Source: Bacillota bacterium (GTDB lineage: Bacteria > Bacillota > UBA4882 > UBA10575). From it: 64,000 nucleotides of DNA. The stretch lies in contig JAAYHQ010000003.1 of the NCBI GenBank assembly GCA_012727425.1, forward strand, positions 1-64,000. The letters run 5' to 3'. This document shows positions 41,613-50,584 of the stretch, one piece after another (the stretch's first letter is position 1; each line of letters starts with the position of its first letter). The position numbers and the translations under genes were made by a program. The notes beneath the pieces are model-generated. The model saw only the letters and a list, made by a program, of their open reading frames with translations. It was not told the DNA's origin and searched no databases.

Positions 41613-42420
41613 CACCGTCACCGCCCTGTTGTTGATCAGTTTGATCCGGCTCAATAATCTCCTCCACTTCATAAGGGGTATATAGCTTAATATTATTCCG
41701 AAAATAATATTCCTTGTAATCATCACCGACTTCTTTATTGGTCACGACCTTTTGGGCCGCCTTCAAGTCGGCAATCCGCGAAAACCCGGTTTTATCAAAC
41801 TTCCGGTAATCGGCAACAATAATCAGTTCCTCGCACCGCGTCAAAAGCTGGCGGTAAAAAGTTGCTTCTTCCACCGTATTCGCCGTATATCCGCTGGTAA
41901 AGCTAATCCCGGAGACCGAAAGAATCGCCTTGTGGAAGTGAACCTCCTCAATCGCTCTTAAAGCCAGATCACCCACCAGGATCCCTGAACCCTGCAGCCT
42001 GTTTCCGCCCGTCACTGAACAAAAGACGCCCAGAGCATTATTTAACTCCAGGGCAACTTGGAGATCGTTCGTCATTACAGTTAACCGTTGCTTGGTTTGA
42101 AGGTTAGCGGCCACTTGCTGACAGGTCAGACCACCGCCCAGAAAAATCGCTTCGTTATTATTAACTAACAAGGCGGCCGCGGTGCCAAGCTCAATCACTT
42201 CCGGAGGAACCCGCTCCGCCAGGTTCGGTTGCGGCAAATCCTCCTTTAAAATTGCGCCGCCGTGGGTTTTAATGATAAATCCTTCCTTTTCCAGCTTATC
42301 GAGGTCCCTTCTGATCGTGACCTCCGTTACGCCCAGCATCGCCGCCAAACTGGCAACATCAAACTGTTTATGTTTGAGGAGTAATTCCTTAATCCGTTCT
42401 TGTCTGGCTGCTGCAAACAT
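41587..42420 (-). CDS. DeoR-family transcriptional regulator
   Basis: About 277 residues. The N-terminal DeoR helix-turn-helix is LLLKHKQFDVASLAAMLGVT followed by EVTIRRDLDKLEKEGFIIKT; the C-terminal phosphosugar-sensing domain has FLGGGLTCQQVAANLQTKQR and later SVSGISFTSGYTANTVEE. DeoR-type proteins usually repress sugar genes and respond to a phosphorylated sugar. ATG at 42420 is chosen since GAGGG sits 7 bases upstream; ATG at 42426 is too close. It is the first gene of the sugar operon with its own promoter. Confidence 0.9.
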   Translation of the reverse strand: MFAAARQERIKELLLKHKQFDVASLAAMLGVTEVTIRRDLDKLEKEGFIIKTHGGAILKEDLPQPNLAERVPPEVIELGTAAALLVNNNEAIFLGGGLTCQQVAANLQTKQRLTVMTNDLQVALELNNALGVFCSVTGGNRLQGSGILVGDLALRAIEEVHFHKAILSVSGISFTSGYTANTVEEATFYRQLLTRCEELIIVADYRKFDKTGFSRIADLKAAQKVVTNKEVGDDYKEYYFRNNIKLYTPYEVEEIIEPDQTDQQQGGDGDDAGQISS

Positions 42421-42469
42421 CTTCATCCCTCGTCTTTTTTTGTACTTATTTTTTCTTTTTCTTTCTTTA

Positions 42470-42498
42470 ATTAAAATGCAAGGCTTTGGAAATGTCAA
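42470..42498 (-). promoter_or_regulatory. Promoter of the deoR-sugar operon
   Basis: On the minus strand TTGACA (42498-42493), 17 bases, and TTTAAT (42475-42470) match the sigma-A consensus. The start codon at 42420 lies about 45 bases downstream of the predicted start site. Confidence 0.7.
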
Positions 42499-42596
42499 GG
42501 AAATCTCCGGCGCGACAGCAGCAGCCATAAGCTCTGCTTCTCATCTTTGGTGCTCTCCTTACGGCCGGGCCTGCTCCTTCCGCCAAGCACAGAAAA

Positions 42597-42619
42597 AACA
42601 CCGGTTAGCAACCGGTGTT
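42597..42619 (-). terminator. Terminator of the mac/tolC efflux operon
   Basis: AACACCGGTT and AACCGGTGTT pair as a 10-bp stem with a three-base loop; on the minus strand the stem runs into TTTT. It lies 37 bases after the stop codon of the MacB-type permease. Confidence 0.8.
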
Positions 42620-42655
42620 GAATTGAACGTACAAAGAAGAATCCCTTAGGCAGAA

Positions 42656-43867
42656 TCATTCGTAACTCAAGGCAATAACCGGATCCAACCTTGAAGCCTT
42701 CCGGGCCGGATAGATCCCGAAGAACAAACCAACCAGCAGGGAAAAGGAGAAGGCCACCAAAACCGAAGAGTGGGTGACCACCAGCGGCCAGCCGCCGAGC
42801 TTGGCCACCCCGGCCGCCCCCAACCAGCCAAGGCCAATACCGAGCAGACCGCCGAACCCGCTCATCGCCAACGCCTCAATGATGAATTGGGCCAAAATAT
42901 GGCGCCTTTTCGCCCCCAGGGCTTTCCGGATTCCAATCTCCCGGGTCCGTTCGGTCACCGAAACAAGCATAATATTCATGATCCCAATTCCGCCAACCAA
43001 CAGAGAGATCCCGGCAATCCCGCCCAGCATTAGACTTAAGGTCCCCGTAACCTGGCTAATGGTCTCCAGGAGTTGTTCCTGACTGAACACCCGGAACTTT
43101 TCCGGATCACCCAGGTAACGGGTGAGGAAATATTCAATCTCACCCACCGCCGCTTTCGCCGCCGCGGCCGAAACCGCCTGGGCGGTGTAGCCGCTTACGT
43201 ATTTACGGTTGTTGATCTTCTTCATCAGGACCGACGCGGGGATAAAGGCCTGGTTTTCGATGTTCCCCCACGCCCCGGTCCCCTTCTCCTCCATCACGCC
43301 GACCACGACAAAAAGGAGGTGCCGGTTGCGGACGAACAGTTTTACGGTTTGTCCTAAAGGATCCGTATCCGGAAAAAGCTCTTTGGCCAAACCGGAGCCC
43401 AGCACCATCACATTGGTGGCGTTGACTTCATGTTCGTCTGTAATAAACTGGCCCCGGGCTGGATAGAAATTGTAGATCTGCTGATAAATGGGGGTAACCC
43501 CGATCACTTGCGTCTGGTAATTGTTACCCCCGGCAATCAACAATCCGGAAGTTTGCACATTCGGCATGATCCGCTCCACCGAAGGGCAGTTCTGCTGGAG
43601 CTGCTCCGCTAGTTCCATGGTGAAGACATCGGCGGCAGTAATGCTGATCCGGCCGCCACGCCCCCGTCGGATCCCCGGACTGATCGTGATCAGATTAGAG
43701 CCCAATTGCGATATTTCATTCGTCACTTGCATGCGCGCCCCGGAACCCACCGAGACGATAGCTATCACCGCACCAACCCCGATAATGATCCCCAACATTG
43801 AAAGGAAAGAACGGAGTTTATTCACGGTCAAGCTGTCCACAGCCATCCGTAAAATCTCCCAAATCAC
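42656..43867 (-). CDS. MacB-type ABC transporter permease
   Basis: A 403-residue FtsX/MacB-fold permease with an N-terminal helix ([20 protein letters not shown]), a large periplasmic-type domain (residues about 45-270) and three C-terminal helices. The conserved stalk is [20 protein letters not shown]. MacB proteins work with a MacA-type adaptor and TolC to move peptides, toxins or lipids across the envelope. Its start overlaps the ATPase gene by 4 bases (ATGA), and the adaptor and both TolC-like genes are upstream in the same direction. This is a separate copy from the LolE-like permease at 20547-21779. Confidence 0.9.
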   Translation of the reverse strand: MIWEILRMAVDSLTVNKLRSFLSMLGIIIGVGAVIAIVSVGSGARMQVTNEISQLGSNLITISPGIRRGRGGRISITAADVFTMELAEQLQQNCPSVERIMPNVQTSGLLIAGGNNYQTQVIGVTPIYQQIYNFYPARGQFITDEHEVNATNVMVLGSGLAKELFPDTDPLGQTVKLFVRNRHLLFVVVGVMEEKGTGAWGNIENQAFIPASVLMKKINNRKYVSGYTAQAVSAAAAKAAVGEIEYFLTRYLGDPEKFRVFSQEQLLETISQVTGTLSLMLGGIAGISLLVGGIGIMNIMLVSVTERTREIGIRKALGAKRRHILAQFIIEALAMSGFGGLLGIGLGWLGAAGVAKLGGWPLVVTHSSVLVAFSFSLLVGLFFGIYPARKASRLDPVIALSYE

Positions 43868-44547
43868 GCGATCACCTCGTCTTTCTGCACCAGACCGTCG
43901 CGGATCTGAATCACCCGGCGGGCCTGCCCGGCAATCTCCTGGTCGTGGGTGACCATAATGATGGTGTGTCCTTCCTTGTTGAGTTGGCGGAAGATGTTCA
44001 TAATCTCCCGTCCGGTTTTTGTGTCCAGGTTCCCTGTGGGTTCATCGGCCAAGATCAAGGACGGGTTGTTGATCAAGGCGCGGGCGATGGCCACCCGCTG
44101 TTTTTGTCCACCCGAGATCTCATTGGGCCGGTGGTGTAAGCGGTCGCCAAGCCCCACCTGCTGCAAGGCCTGTTCCGCCAGCTTCAACTGGCGGCGGCGC
44201 CCCCGGATACCACCGTAGATCAAGGGCACACAGACATTCTGCAAAATGGTGGCCTTCGGTAAAAGATTAAACTGTTGGAAAACAAAGCCAATCTTTTTAT
44301 TCCGGATCTCCGCCAGCTGATCATCGAAGACCGTACTCACATCCTGCCCCTCCAGCAAATAACGGCCGGCACTCGGCTGGTCGAGACAGCCCAAGATATG
44401 CATAAGTGTGGATTTTCCGGAGCCCGACGGCCCGATGATCGCAACAAATTCTCCGGCCTCGATCTGAAAAGAGACGCCTTTTAAGGCGTGCACCTGGACC
44501 GGGCCCATCCGGTATGTTTTCTGTAAATTAACCACTTGAATTAACAT
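43864..44547 (-). CDS. ABC transporter ATP-binding protein (MacB partner)
   Basis: A 227-residue ATPase. Walker [18 protein letters not shown]-loop [18 protein letters not shown], signature [15 protein letters not shown], Walker [13 protein letters not shown] and switch region [18 protein letters not shown]. It separates the ATPase from the permease, unlike E. coli MacB in which they are fused. ATG at 44547 is chosen with AGGTGAG upstream; 4 bases separate its start from the adaptor stop. It is coupled to the permease by a 4-base overlap. Confidence 0.92.
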   Translation of the reverse strand: MLIQVVNLQKTYRMGPVQVHALKGVSFQIEAGEFVAIIGPSGSGKSTLMHILGCLDQPSAGRYLLEGQDVSTVFDDQLAEIRNKKIGFVFQQFNLLPKATILQNVCVPLIYGGIRGRRRQLKLAEQALQQVGLGDRLHHRPNEISGGQKQRVAIARALINNPSLILADEPTGNLDTKTGREIMNIFRQLNKEGHTIIMVTHDQEIAGQARRVIQIRDGLVQKDEVIA

Positions 44548-44551
44548 GTTC

Positions 44552-45595
44552 TCACCTGCCGATCCGGATTCCCGTGCGCATGGGCGGTTGCGCCGCGCCC
44601 ACACCGGAGTTGGTCCCGGAAAACTGATAGGTATTGATCAGGATCTCATCCCCGGGGGCGAGCCCGTCTTCAATCACCACCATAAAACCGTTGCTCGGTC
44701 CAGTCTTCACCGGCGTCGGTACCGGTCGGTTATCCACCACCTTAATCACCTGTTCCATACCGCGGTCGTTGACAAGCGCGGTAATTGGCACCACGACCTG
44801 GTCGTTGAGTTCTTCAACAATAATCTCAACATCGGCGGAAAACTCCGGTTTCAGCAGGGGTGATTCCTCCACCAAAACAATCTTCACCGGCAAATAGACC
44901 ACGCCGCTCTCGTTCACCGCCTGCAGGGCAATCTCTTTAACCCGGCCTTCAAACTGTCGTTCCGGGATCGCCTCCACTTTGATGACGGCCTTTTGCCCAA
45001 CCGCCACCAAGGGACTTTCGTTCTCACTGATCTTAACTTCAATTTCATAAGGCCCATCCGCGATGATCGTCCCCACCGCATTCTGTTCATTAATCCCCAC
45101 ATAATCACCAACATCGACCAGATCGCGGGTGATGATTCCGTCAAAGGGCGCCCGTAACTTTGTGGCGGTCAAGTTCTTCTCGGCCAGCCTCAGATTTAAC
45201 TCGGCCTCTTTGATCTCCCGTTCCAAGCCGTTAATCAGCGCCAAATCATACGCCCGTTTTGCCTGGAGATAATCCAGTTCTTGACGGGTCGAATCCAACT
45301 CCACTAGAATCTCGTCTTTCTTCACTTGCCGTCCAACCTGGAGGTTATCGGTGACCACACGCCCGCTTACACTGAAAAACAACTCCTTGCTCTGTTGGGG
45401 CGATAAATACCCGCTGGCCGTGATCGTCTTCTGGAAATTGCCCTTTTCCACCTTCATCACCGCGTTAGGCGGTATTTCCTGATTGAACGGTCCGCTTCCG
45501 GCCGGTTTGGCCCGGCGGGCCCGCACCGTAAAGATGAGCACACTGACGACGAACAGTAATATCACCGGTAGGAACCAACGCTTCTTTCTTTTCAT
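44552..45595 (-). CDS. MacA/HlyD-type efflux adaptor (membrane fusion protein)
   Basis: A 347-residue adaptor. One N-terminal signal anchor ([20 protein letters not shown]), a lipoyl/barrel domain beginning [20 protein letters not shown] with matching [20 protein letters not shown], a coiled-coil hairpin near residues 105-145, then beta-barrel and membrane-proximal domains to the end. It bridges the inner-membrane MacB-type transporter and a TolC duct. It follows the TolC-like genes by 48 bases and precedes the ATPase by 4 bases. Confidence 0.9.
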   Translation of the reverse strand: MKRKKRWFLPVILLFVVSVLIFTVRARRAKPAGSGPFNQEIPPNAVMKVEKGNFQKTITASGYLSPQQSKELFFSVSGRVVTDNLQVGRQVKKDEILVELDSTRQELDYLQAKRAYDLALINGLEREIKEAELNLRLAEKNLTATKLRAPFDGIITRDLVDVGDYVGINEQNAVGTIIADGPYEIEVKISENESPLVAVGQKAVIKVEAIPERQFEGRVKEIALQAVNESGVVYLPVKIVLVEESPLLKPEFSADVEIIVEELNDQVVVPITALVNDRGMEQVIKVVDNRPVPTPVKTGPSNGFMVVIEDGLAPGDEILINTYQFSGTNSGVGAAQPPMRTGIRIGR

Positions 45596-45643
45596 CGGTA
45601 AACCCCCTTCTATCTAAACCCTCTGCGGAACGGTTGTGTTAAC

Positions 45644-47053
45644 TTAAAACATCCCGACCAAATGGAAGAGCCGGAGCTTACCCAGAAAGACCTGGTCCAC
45701 CGCAGTTTTATACCCAAGTTCCGCGTTCTTCTCTTCCAGCAGTTTTAAGGTCCAGTCCTTTTCTGTCAAATAACCGGCCCCCCGTTGCTGCCGGTAAGCC
45801 TCCGTTTCCAAGCGCGCTTTGGCCAAAGCCAGTTCCCTCTCCTCGACCAGCAACTCCGCCAAGGCGACCTCGCTTAGTAAACTCCGGAGCTCGGCATCCA
45901 ACTGGGCACGCAAATTCTGTTCCTCCCGTTCTGCCGCTGCCAACTGGGCTTCGTATTTTTCCCGCTCCAGCCGCCGGATGCCTCCATCCCACAACCGGTA
46001 ATTGAGCTTCAGGTTAAAGGTCCAGCTTTGGTCGGACGGGTCGTAAGTGCCGCCACTGCTCACCTGCGGCCGGTACTCCGCTTGTTTCCACAGCCAATCC
46101 TTTTCCAGTTGGGCGCGGTCCAGCCGTTGCACGATCAGTTGGTAATGGCCGGCTTCCAACTGGGCTAAATACGCTCCATGGTCTTGCGTGGTCACGGGTT
46201 GCGCTTGGACCTCCGCCCGCAACTGTTGGAGGTAACGATTGTCTTCTGCCAATTCAATTTGGTAATCCGCCGGCAAACCCAGCGCCAGCCGCCACTGGCG
46301 CTCAGCCTCATTAAACCGGTTGGCGGTTTGTTTCCGTTTGTATTCCGCCTGCTTCAATGCGATTTCGGCGGCGAGCAGCTGAGCCGGTCCGGCTTCCCCG
46401 ATCCCCGCGCGCTCCCGGGTGAACCGCAGTTCATCTGCGGCAAGGTTGTACTCGGTTTCCGCGATTGCCAGTTGCTCCGCCAACCGCAACAGATTGAGGT
46501 AGCCTTCCAACCACTCGATCTTCATCCGGGTCGCTTGCCAAGTCAGATTCGCCTCCGCCTTTTGCAAACTGTTCAGGGTCCGCAGGTACCTCTGCTCTTC
46601 CGTAGTGGGCACCCAGGGATAAAGCCGTTGGTTGAGGGAGATGGTAAAACCAATCTCCGGTTCCGCCGCCGTGTCGATCTCCTTTTTTAAAGTCAACTCG
46701 GGCTCCAGAGCGAGTCCGGACCGGAAGACTTTACGGCCGGTAATCCCGGCGCGCACTTGTTCCGTTCCCGTCCGGCCGGGCGCTGAACCCGCCGTTCCTT
46801 CCGACCCGGTCAGGTCCAGTCCGCCGTCCAGGCTTAATTGCCAACGCAGGCCGGCTTCAATAATAGACAGTTCCCGCTGGAGCTGCTCCACCTCTTCCCG
46901 CAGCTTTAAAAGGGACGGGCTATGCTCCAGCCCCCAGGCGATCGCCGCTTCCAAACTTCCCGGTTCCGCGGCCTCCAGTCCCCGGACGGGCCGGACCGGA
47001 AGTACCACCAGCAGCAGAAAGCCGATGATAAAAAGGGATTTGACTTTTTTCAT
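45644..47053 (-). CDS. TolC-family outer-membrane factor, copy A
   Basis: A 469-residue TolC-like protein with a signal sequence (SLFIIGFLLLVVLPVRPVRG) and the two long helical hairpin repeats of the family. The first repeat has LEAAIAWGLEHSPSLLKLRE and the second EAALLLAEREE-type helices rich in Ala/Glu/Leu; strand-rich segments (ELTLKKEIDTAAEPEIGFTI, TFNLKLNYRLWDGGIRRLER) match the barrel-forming turns. In a true diderm this trimer forms the outer-membrane channel. It follows copy B by 6 bases and precedes the adaptor by 48 bases. Some monoderm Firmicutes also carry TolC-like genes, so the membrane location is inferred. Confidence 0.82.
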   Translation of the reverse strand: MKKVKSLFIIGFLLLVVLPVRPVRGLEAAEPGSLEAAIAWGLEHSPSLLKLREEVEQLQRELSIIEAGLRWQLSLDGGLDLTGSEGTAGSAPGRTGTEQVRAGITGRKVFRSGLALEPELTLKKEIDTAAEPEIGFTISLNQRLYPWVPTTEEQRYLRTLNSLQKAEANLTWQATRMKIEWLEGYLNLLRLAEQLAIAETEYNLAADELRFTRERAGIGEAGPAQLLAAEIALKQAEYKRKQTANRFNEAERQWRLALGLPADYQIELAEDNRYLQQLRAEVQAQPVTTQDHGAYLAQLEAGHYQLIVQRLDRAQLEKDWLWKQAEYRPQVSSGGTYDPSDQSWTFNLKLNYRLWDGGIRRLEREKYEAQLAAAEREEQNLRAQLDAELRSLLSEVALAELLVEERELALAKARLETEAYRQQRGAGYLTEKDWTLKLLEEKNAELGYKTAVDQVFLGKLRLFHLVGMF

Positions 47054-47059
47054 GGCCGT

Positions 47060-48112
47060 TTACACCTCCAGGTCCAGACCCAACATTTGTTGGAATTCCC
47101 ACTTTTTCAGTTGAAAACTGGTCACCGCACTGTACATTTGGAACTCGGCCTGGAGTAATTCGGCCTCGGCCGCCAGGCGGTCAACCTCCTTCAAAAGTCC
47201 CACTTCATATTGTTTTTGGAGCTTTTCGAAATTCGCCCGGACCGCGGCCAGGTGAACCTGGTTCAACGCCAAATTCACCGCCAGTTGCTTTATAGCCGCA
47301 TACAGTTGGCGAACAGAGCTCTCCAGTTCCCACAAGGCTTCCTCCTGGCGAAGCAAAGCAAGCTGTAGATTATTCTCTAGTTCTTGGATCTCAACCGCCA
47401 GCGCCGGACCAAGCTTTGCCCGTTCCAAAGCAATCTGCGCCAGCTCCACTTCCAACTTCCGTGCTCGCAGCGTCAAGCTGTTTTCGCGGGCCCGGTGTTG
47501 ACACTCGGTTTCGGTCAACTCCCAGGTAAGCGTCGTTTCCACCGGTTGCAAACTGAAGACCGCATCCGGAGACCAACCGATCGCCAGCGCCAACTCGCGG
47601 CGTAACTGATCGTAGCTGTCCTCCACCTTTTTCAATTCCAAACTGGCCTGGTGGTACTCATTCTCCTGTTTCATCAGGGCCAAACGGGTTTCATACCCTT
47701 GAGCCACCTGTTGTTCCATCAGTTGTAAGGTCAGCGCTTCCCTTTCCAGCCGTTTCCGACGCCAGTCCCTTTCCTGCCCGGCTTGGAGCATCTCCAGATA
47801 CTTCCGGGCAATCTGGAGCAGGGCTTGATCCTTCGTCTGCCGGTAATTCGCTTCCGCCTGTACCAAATTTAATTCCTGTTGCAACTGGGCGTGGCGGGAA
47901 CCGGCCAGCAAACTTGCGGCTTTACCCCGTTCATAATTAAGACGGGCGTTTTCCCAAGTAAGCCACGCCTTTTTAATCCCGAAATTCGCCTCCAGACCCA
48001 GCGCCAACGCTTCCGCCAAGCTTAACTCCGGAGCCGCCGCGGACAGCACCGGAGAAATCACCAGCGCCAACAGCGCCCAGAAGAGCATGGTAAAAGTTAT
48101 GTTCTTCCGCAC
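47060..48112 (-). CDS. TolC-family outer-membrane factor, copy B
   Basis: A shorter TolC-like protein of about 350 residues. A signal sequence (FTMLFWALLALVISPVLSAA) is followed by repeats of long amphipathic helices: LSLAEALALGLEANFGIKKA, KYLEMLQAGQERDWRRKRLE and RELALAIGWSPDAVFSLQPV. The strand segments between helices seem shorter than in copy A. GTG at 48112 is chosen because GGAGG lies 7 bases upstream. It is the first gene of the efflux operon. Two different TolC-like genes with one adaptor suggests a heteromeric duct or an unusual periplasmic partner. Confidence 0.77.
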   Translation of the reverse strand: MRKNITFTMLFWALLALVISPVLSAAAPELSLAEALALGLEANFGIKKAWLTWENARLNYERGKAASLLAGSRHAQLQQELNLVQAEANYRQTKDQALLQIARKYLEMLQAGQERDWRRKRLEREALTLQLMEQQVAQGYETRLALMKQENEYHQASLELKKVEDSYDQLRRELALAIGWSPDAVFSLQPVETTLTWELTETECQHRARENSLTLRARKLEVELAQIALERAKLGPALAVEIQELENNLQLALLRQEEALWELESSVRQLYAAIKQLAVNLALNQVHLAAVRANFEKLQKQYEVGLLKEVDRLAAEAELLQAEFQMYSAVTSFQLKKWEFQQMLGLDLEV

Positions 48113-48649
48113 CCTTCTCCCTCCAAAATAAAAATAACCTGACCTTTCACAAGTCGCCACCCCGCTGATTACCTATCCGTACCGGCACTTATGTTTCAGC
48201 GGTTTCACACAAATAAACGCCAATTGACCTAGATTGTTCCGGGCAAACCCAAATTTAAACAAATCGATCCGGAAACCAAAAAGACCGTCCCCAAGACGGC
48301 CTTTCGCCAAACCAATCCGCAATCCTTTTCTTTTCTGCTTTCCTATTTTCTCCTTTTTCCCTTAATCTTTATCCTTCTCCTCTAACTGTTCCTCCCCGCT
48401 TATTGGCAATTGTTCCACTTAACCTTGATACCTTTCGATCAAGGCCACAAACGCGCTCACAAACGATTGGAGAAATTTAAGGGTCGATCTTTGTTAATCT
48501 ATTTAAAGATTGTTACTATAATCGAAAAAGACTATTACTATTAATAAACATTTCTCGAAAGCGGACAAAAACCCTTTTGCCGCCGGTTATTTCTGGAAAG
48601 GTTTTGCTTTAAGATTTCCGGAGACAAGCAATATCTTTAAAAAACAAAA
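48113..48649. other. Long AT-rich gap between efflux operon and tRNA-Leu
   Basis: This stretch of about 540 bases holds no good coding frame. It includes the terminator-like hairpin at 48280-48304, a small inverted repeat (CCTTGAT/ATCAAGG) at 48423-48443, and a TATAAT motif on the plus strand at 48517-48522 without a well-spaced -35. The promoter of the efflux operon must lie here or in the first bases of this gap but I could not assign it. Confidence 0.45.
48280..48304 (-). terminator. Hairpin with T-tract upstream of the efflux operon
   Basis: On the minus strand GGCCGTC and GACGGTC pair around TTGGG, with one G-U wobble, followed by TTTTT. It lies about 170 bases before the first TolC-like gene and 350 bases after tRNA-Leu, which has its own terminator, so it could end an unseen small transcript or act in the leader of the efflux operon. 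Confidence 0.5.
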
Positions 48650-48670
48650 AACCCCAGCCAAGCTGGGGTT
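48650..48670 (-). terminator. Terminator of the tRNA-Leu gene
   Basis: AACCCCAGC and GCTGGGGTT pair with a three-base loop; on the minus strand the stem runs into TTTTTTGTTTTTT. It starts 11 bases after the CCA end of the tRNA. Confidence 0.85.
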
Positions 48671-48680
48671 AATCCTCATT

Positions 48681-48767
48681 TGGTGCCGAAGGTGGGATTC
48701 GAACCCACACGAGAGTGCTCCCACTGCGCCCTGAACACAGCGCGTCTGCCAGTTCCGCCACTTCGGC
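48681..48767 (-). tRNA. tRNA-Leu (CAG anticodon), CCA encoded
   Basis: The minus strand gives an 87-base class II tRNA from GCCGAAG at the 5' end to CTTCGGC plus encoded ACCA at the 3' end. The D-arm reads TGGCGGAACTGGCAGACGC. The anticodon loop is TTCAGGG between CTGTG and CGCAG, giving CAG. A long variable arm (GGGAGCACTCTC) and the T-loop GTTCGAATC are present. CAG reads leucine CUG codons. A promoter (TTTACA-17-TATAAT) precedes it and a terminator follows, so it is a single-gene transcript. Confidence 0.93.
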
Positions 48768-48779
48768 ATCGCATCATTT

Positions 48780-48808
48780 ATTATAACCGAAAAGCATCGG
48801 TTTGTAAA
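48780..48808 (-). promoter_or_regulatory. Promoter of the tRNA-Leu gene
   Basis: TTTACA (48808-48803) and TATAAT (48785-48780) on the minus strand are separated by 17 bases. The mature tRNA begins 12 bases after the -10 box. Confidence 0.75.
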
Positions 48809-48920
48809 GAGGTAAAACCGTAATTCCGATCAGGCAACCAACCATGCCGCGGCGGACCACCAGTTGTGAACAGGAGGATGATTGGGGTGCGCAATTTCGT
48901 GTAATTTTTAAAATCCAAAA

Positions 48921-50102
48921 CTAATTGCGAACCGCACCCGCTTCCCCAGCCTTTATAATCGCCACCTTCGCAAAGAACGGTCCAATGATCTCATAAACCA
49001 CGACCGAACCCAGGATCACGGTGGTGACCAAATCCGCAATTTCGGGTAAACCTTGTTGCACCAGCAAGGTAAGGCCGATAGCTACTCCGGCCTGGGGAAT
49101 CAGGCCCAACCCCAAATACTTGCGGACGACCGCCGGGGCTTTGCTGATAAGCGCGCCGAGAGTAGCGCCACCGATCTTCCCAGCCATCCGGCTGACGATA
49201 TAAGCCACCCCGACCAGGCCTACCTTGGTCAAGAGCGCCAACTGTAAATTGGCCCCGGCTAAAACGAAAAAGAGAACATAAATGGGATTGTCAACGGCAC
49301 TGACCAACCGGAACATCTTTTCCGCTTGGTGGGGCAAGAGATTCACCGCCACACAACCCATGGTCATCCCAGCCAGCAGAGCGGAGAGGCGCAGAAGCTC
49401 CGCCAGCCCGGCCTGCAGAAAAACCAGCCCCAGAACAAGAACCATTTTTTCCGGTTTTTCTTTCAACCGGTGCGCCAAACGCAAAAGAAGAACCGCAAAC
49501 ACCATTCCTAAAAGAATTGAGCCAAACAGCTCCCAGAGGGGTGCCGCAATCATCGCTGCCACTCCCCCGCCGACTTTCCCCGCGAGGATTTTCGCCAACG
49601 CCATGGTGATGCCAAAAGCGATCAAGCAAAAGGCATCGTCCAACGCCACGACGGCCAACAAATTGTTGGTCAAAGGACCCTTCGCTTTATATTCCCGGAG
49701 GACCATAATGGTGGCCGCCGGGGCGGTCGCGGTGGAGATGGCCCCGAAAATCAGGGCATAACGAAGTTCCACCCCTAAGAGGTAATGCAGGGTTAAGGCA
49801 ACAAAAAGATACGCCCCCATTGCTTGCGTCATAGTAATGACCATCACACTTTTCCCGCATTTCTTTATTTCGTACAGCGATAGTGCGCCGCCGATGGAAA
49901 AGGCGATAAGGCTTAAAGCAATCGAATTGATTGGCGTTAAGACAGTAATCGTTTCCTCAGAGATTAAATTAAAAACCGACGGGCCGAGCAGTAAACCGAT
50001 GAGGAGATAACCGGTGACCGCCGGCAATTTTAGGCGGTTAACTACTTTTCCAGCAACAAGACCGGTGATTAAAATTATTCCTAAATACAAGATGACATTC
50101 AT
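48921..50102 (-). CDS. Cation:proton antiporter (KefB/NhaP-like)
   Basis: About 393 residues with eleven to thirteen membrane helices of the CPA2 monovalent cation/proton antiporter fold. Conserved parts are GKVVNRLKLPAVTGYLLIGL, FGAISTATAPAATIMVLRE, VVALDDAFCLIAFGITMALA and GLIPQAGVAIGLTLLVQQG. The paired DD in VVALDDAF is at the ion-binding site. No TrkA-N domain follows, unlike KefB/C, so it is a plain antiporter. ATG at 50102 is chosen. It lies 40 bases downstream of a PII-like protein gene on the same strand, suggesting allosteric control by that protein. Confidence 0.88.
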   Translation of the reverse strand: MNVILYLGIILITGLVAGKVVNRLKLPAVTGYLLIGLLLGPSVFNLISEETITVLTPINSIALSLIAFSIGGALSLYEIKKCGKSVMVITMTQAMGAYLFVALTLHYLLGVELRYALIFGAISTATAPAATIMVLREYKAKGPLTNNLLAVVALDDAFCLIAFGITMALAKILAGKVGGGVAAMIAAPLWELFGSILLGMVFAVLLLRLAHRLKEKPEKMVLVLGLVFLQAGLAELLRLSALLAGMTMGCVAVNLLPHQAEKMFRLVSAVDNPIYVLFFVLAGANLQLALLTKVGLVGVAYIVSRMAGKIGGATLGALISKAPAVVRKYLGLGLIPQAGVAIGLTLLVQQGLPEIADLVTTVILGSVVVYEIIGPFFAKVAIIKAGEAGAVRN

Positions 50103-50142
50103 CGTCAAAACACCCTTCCCCTAAATTAAGCATCAAGAATGT

Positions 50143-50502
50143 TTACAGTAATTTTCGTCCCAAACCAACCGCTTTGGTCACCGGAAGAACAAACATCATT
50201 CCGGTACAGGCCTCTTCAAAGTTGTGGAACATGGCGGACAACTTTTCCATAGCTTGTTCGATCTTTTCCGGGTGTCTGGAGATGGCAAAGACGGTTCTGT
50301 TATGTTGGTGTTGCTTGTTGGCCAGATCCCGTAAGCTGAAGAATATGGGAATATGGGAAGAGAGTACTTTCGCCATTCCTTGGGTCTCCATAATCGTCGC
50401 TCCCCGGATTTCGCATTCCAGCAAGACTTCCAAGACTTGCTCCAGTTTCTCCGGGTCATCGATGATAATAAAGAGGGCTTGAATGTTTTCCTCGCGCATC
50501 AT
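50143..50502 (-). CDS. PII-like signalling protein
   Basis: A 119-residue protein of the PII/CutA-like ferredoxin fold. Two parts show the repeat: ALFIIIDDPEKLEQVLEVLL followed by ECEIRGATIMETQGMAKVL, and RTVFAISRHPEKIEQAMEKL followed by MMFVLPVTKAVGLGRKLL. It is shorter than GlnB and lacks a clear uridylylation tyrosine loop. The gene is directly upstream of a cation:proton antiporter, and PII-like proteins next to transporters commonly bind nucleotides and gate the transporter. ATG at 50502 has AAAGGAG 7 bases before it. Ligand unknown. Confidence 0.72.
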   Translation of the reverse strand: MMREENIQALFIIIDDPEKLEQVLEVLLECEIRGATIMETQGMAKVLSSHIPIFFSLRDLANKQHQHNRTVFAISRHPEKIEQAMEKLSAMFHNFEEACTGMMFVLPVTKAVGLGRKLL

Positions 50503-50529
50503 GGTAAGTCTCCTTTCATTAATTTAAAA

Positions 50530-50546
50530 GATCCGCTTATTGGATC
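50530..50546 (-). promoter_or_regulatory. Hairpin at the 5' end of the PII-like/antiporter transcript
   Basis: GATCC and GGATC pair around a seven-base loop; on the minus strand it is followed by TTTT and then the ribosome site region. It sits a few bases after the predicted transcription start (from 50555-50584), so it might be an operator, a stabilising 5' hairpin or a small attenuator. Confidence 0.45.
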
Positions 50547-50554
50547 AACCAAAT

Positions 50555-50584
50555 ATCATAGCGGTTTCCCCCATTCCGTGTCAA
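50555..50584 (-). promoter_or_regulatory. Promoter of the PII-like/antiporter operon
   Basis: On the minus strand TTGACA (50584-50579), 18 bases and TATGAT (50560-50555) match the sigma-A consensus well. The start codon at 50502 lies about 45 bases from the predicted start site. Confidence 0.75.

Noticed and set aside
48587-48769. Small protein-coding frame across the tRNA locus
   Set aside because: The same bases form a complete tRNA-Leu with its own promoter and terminator, so the frame is accidental.
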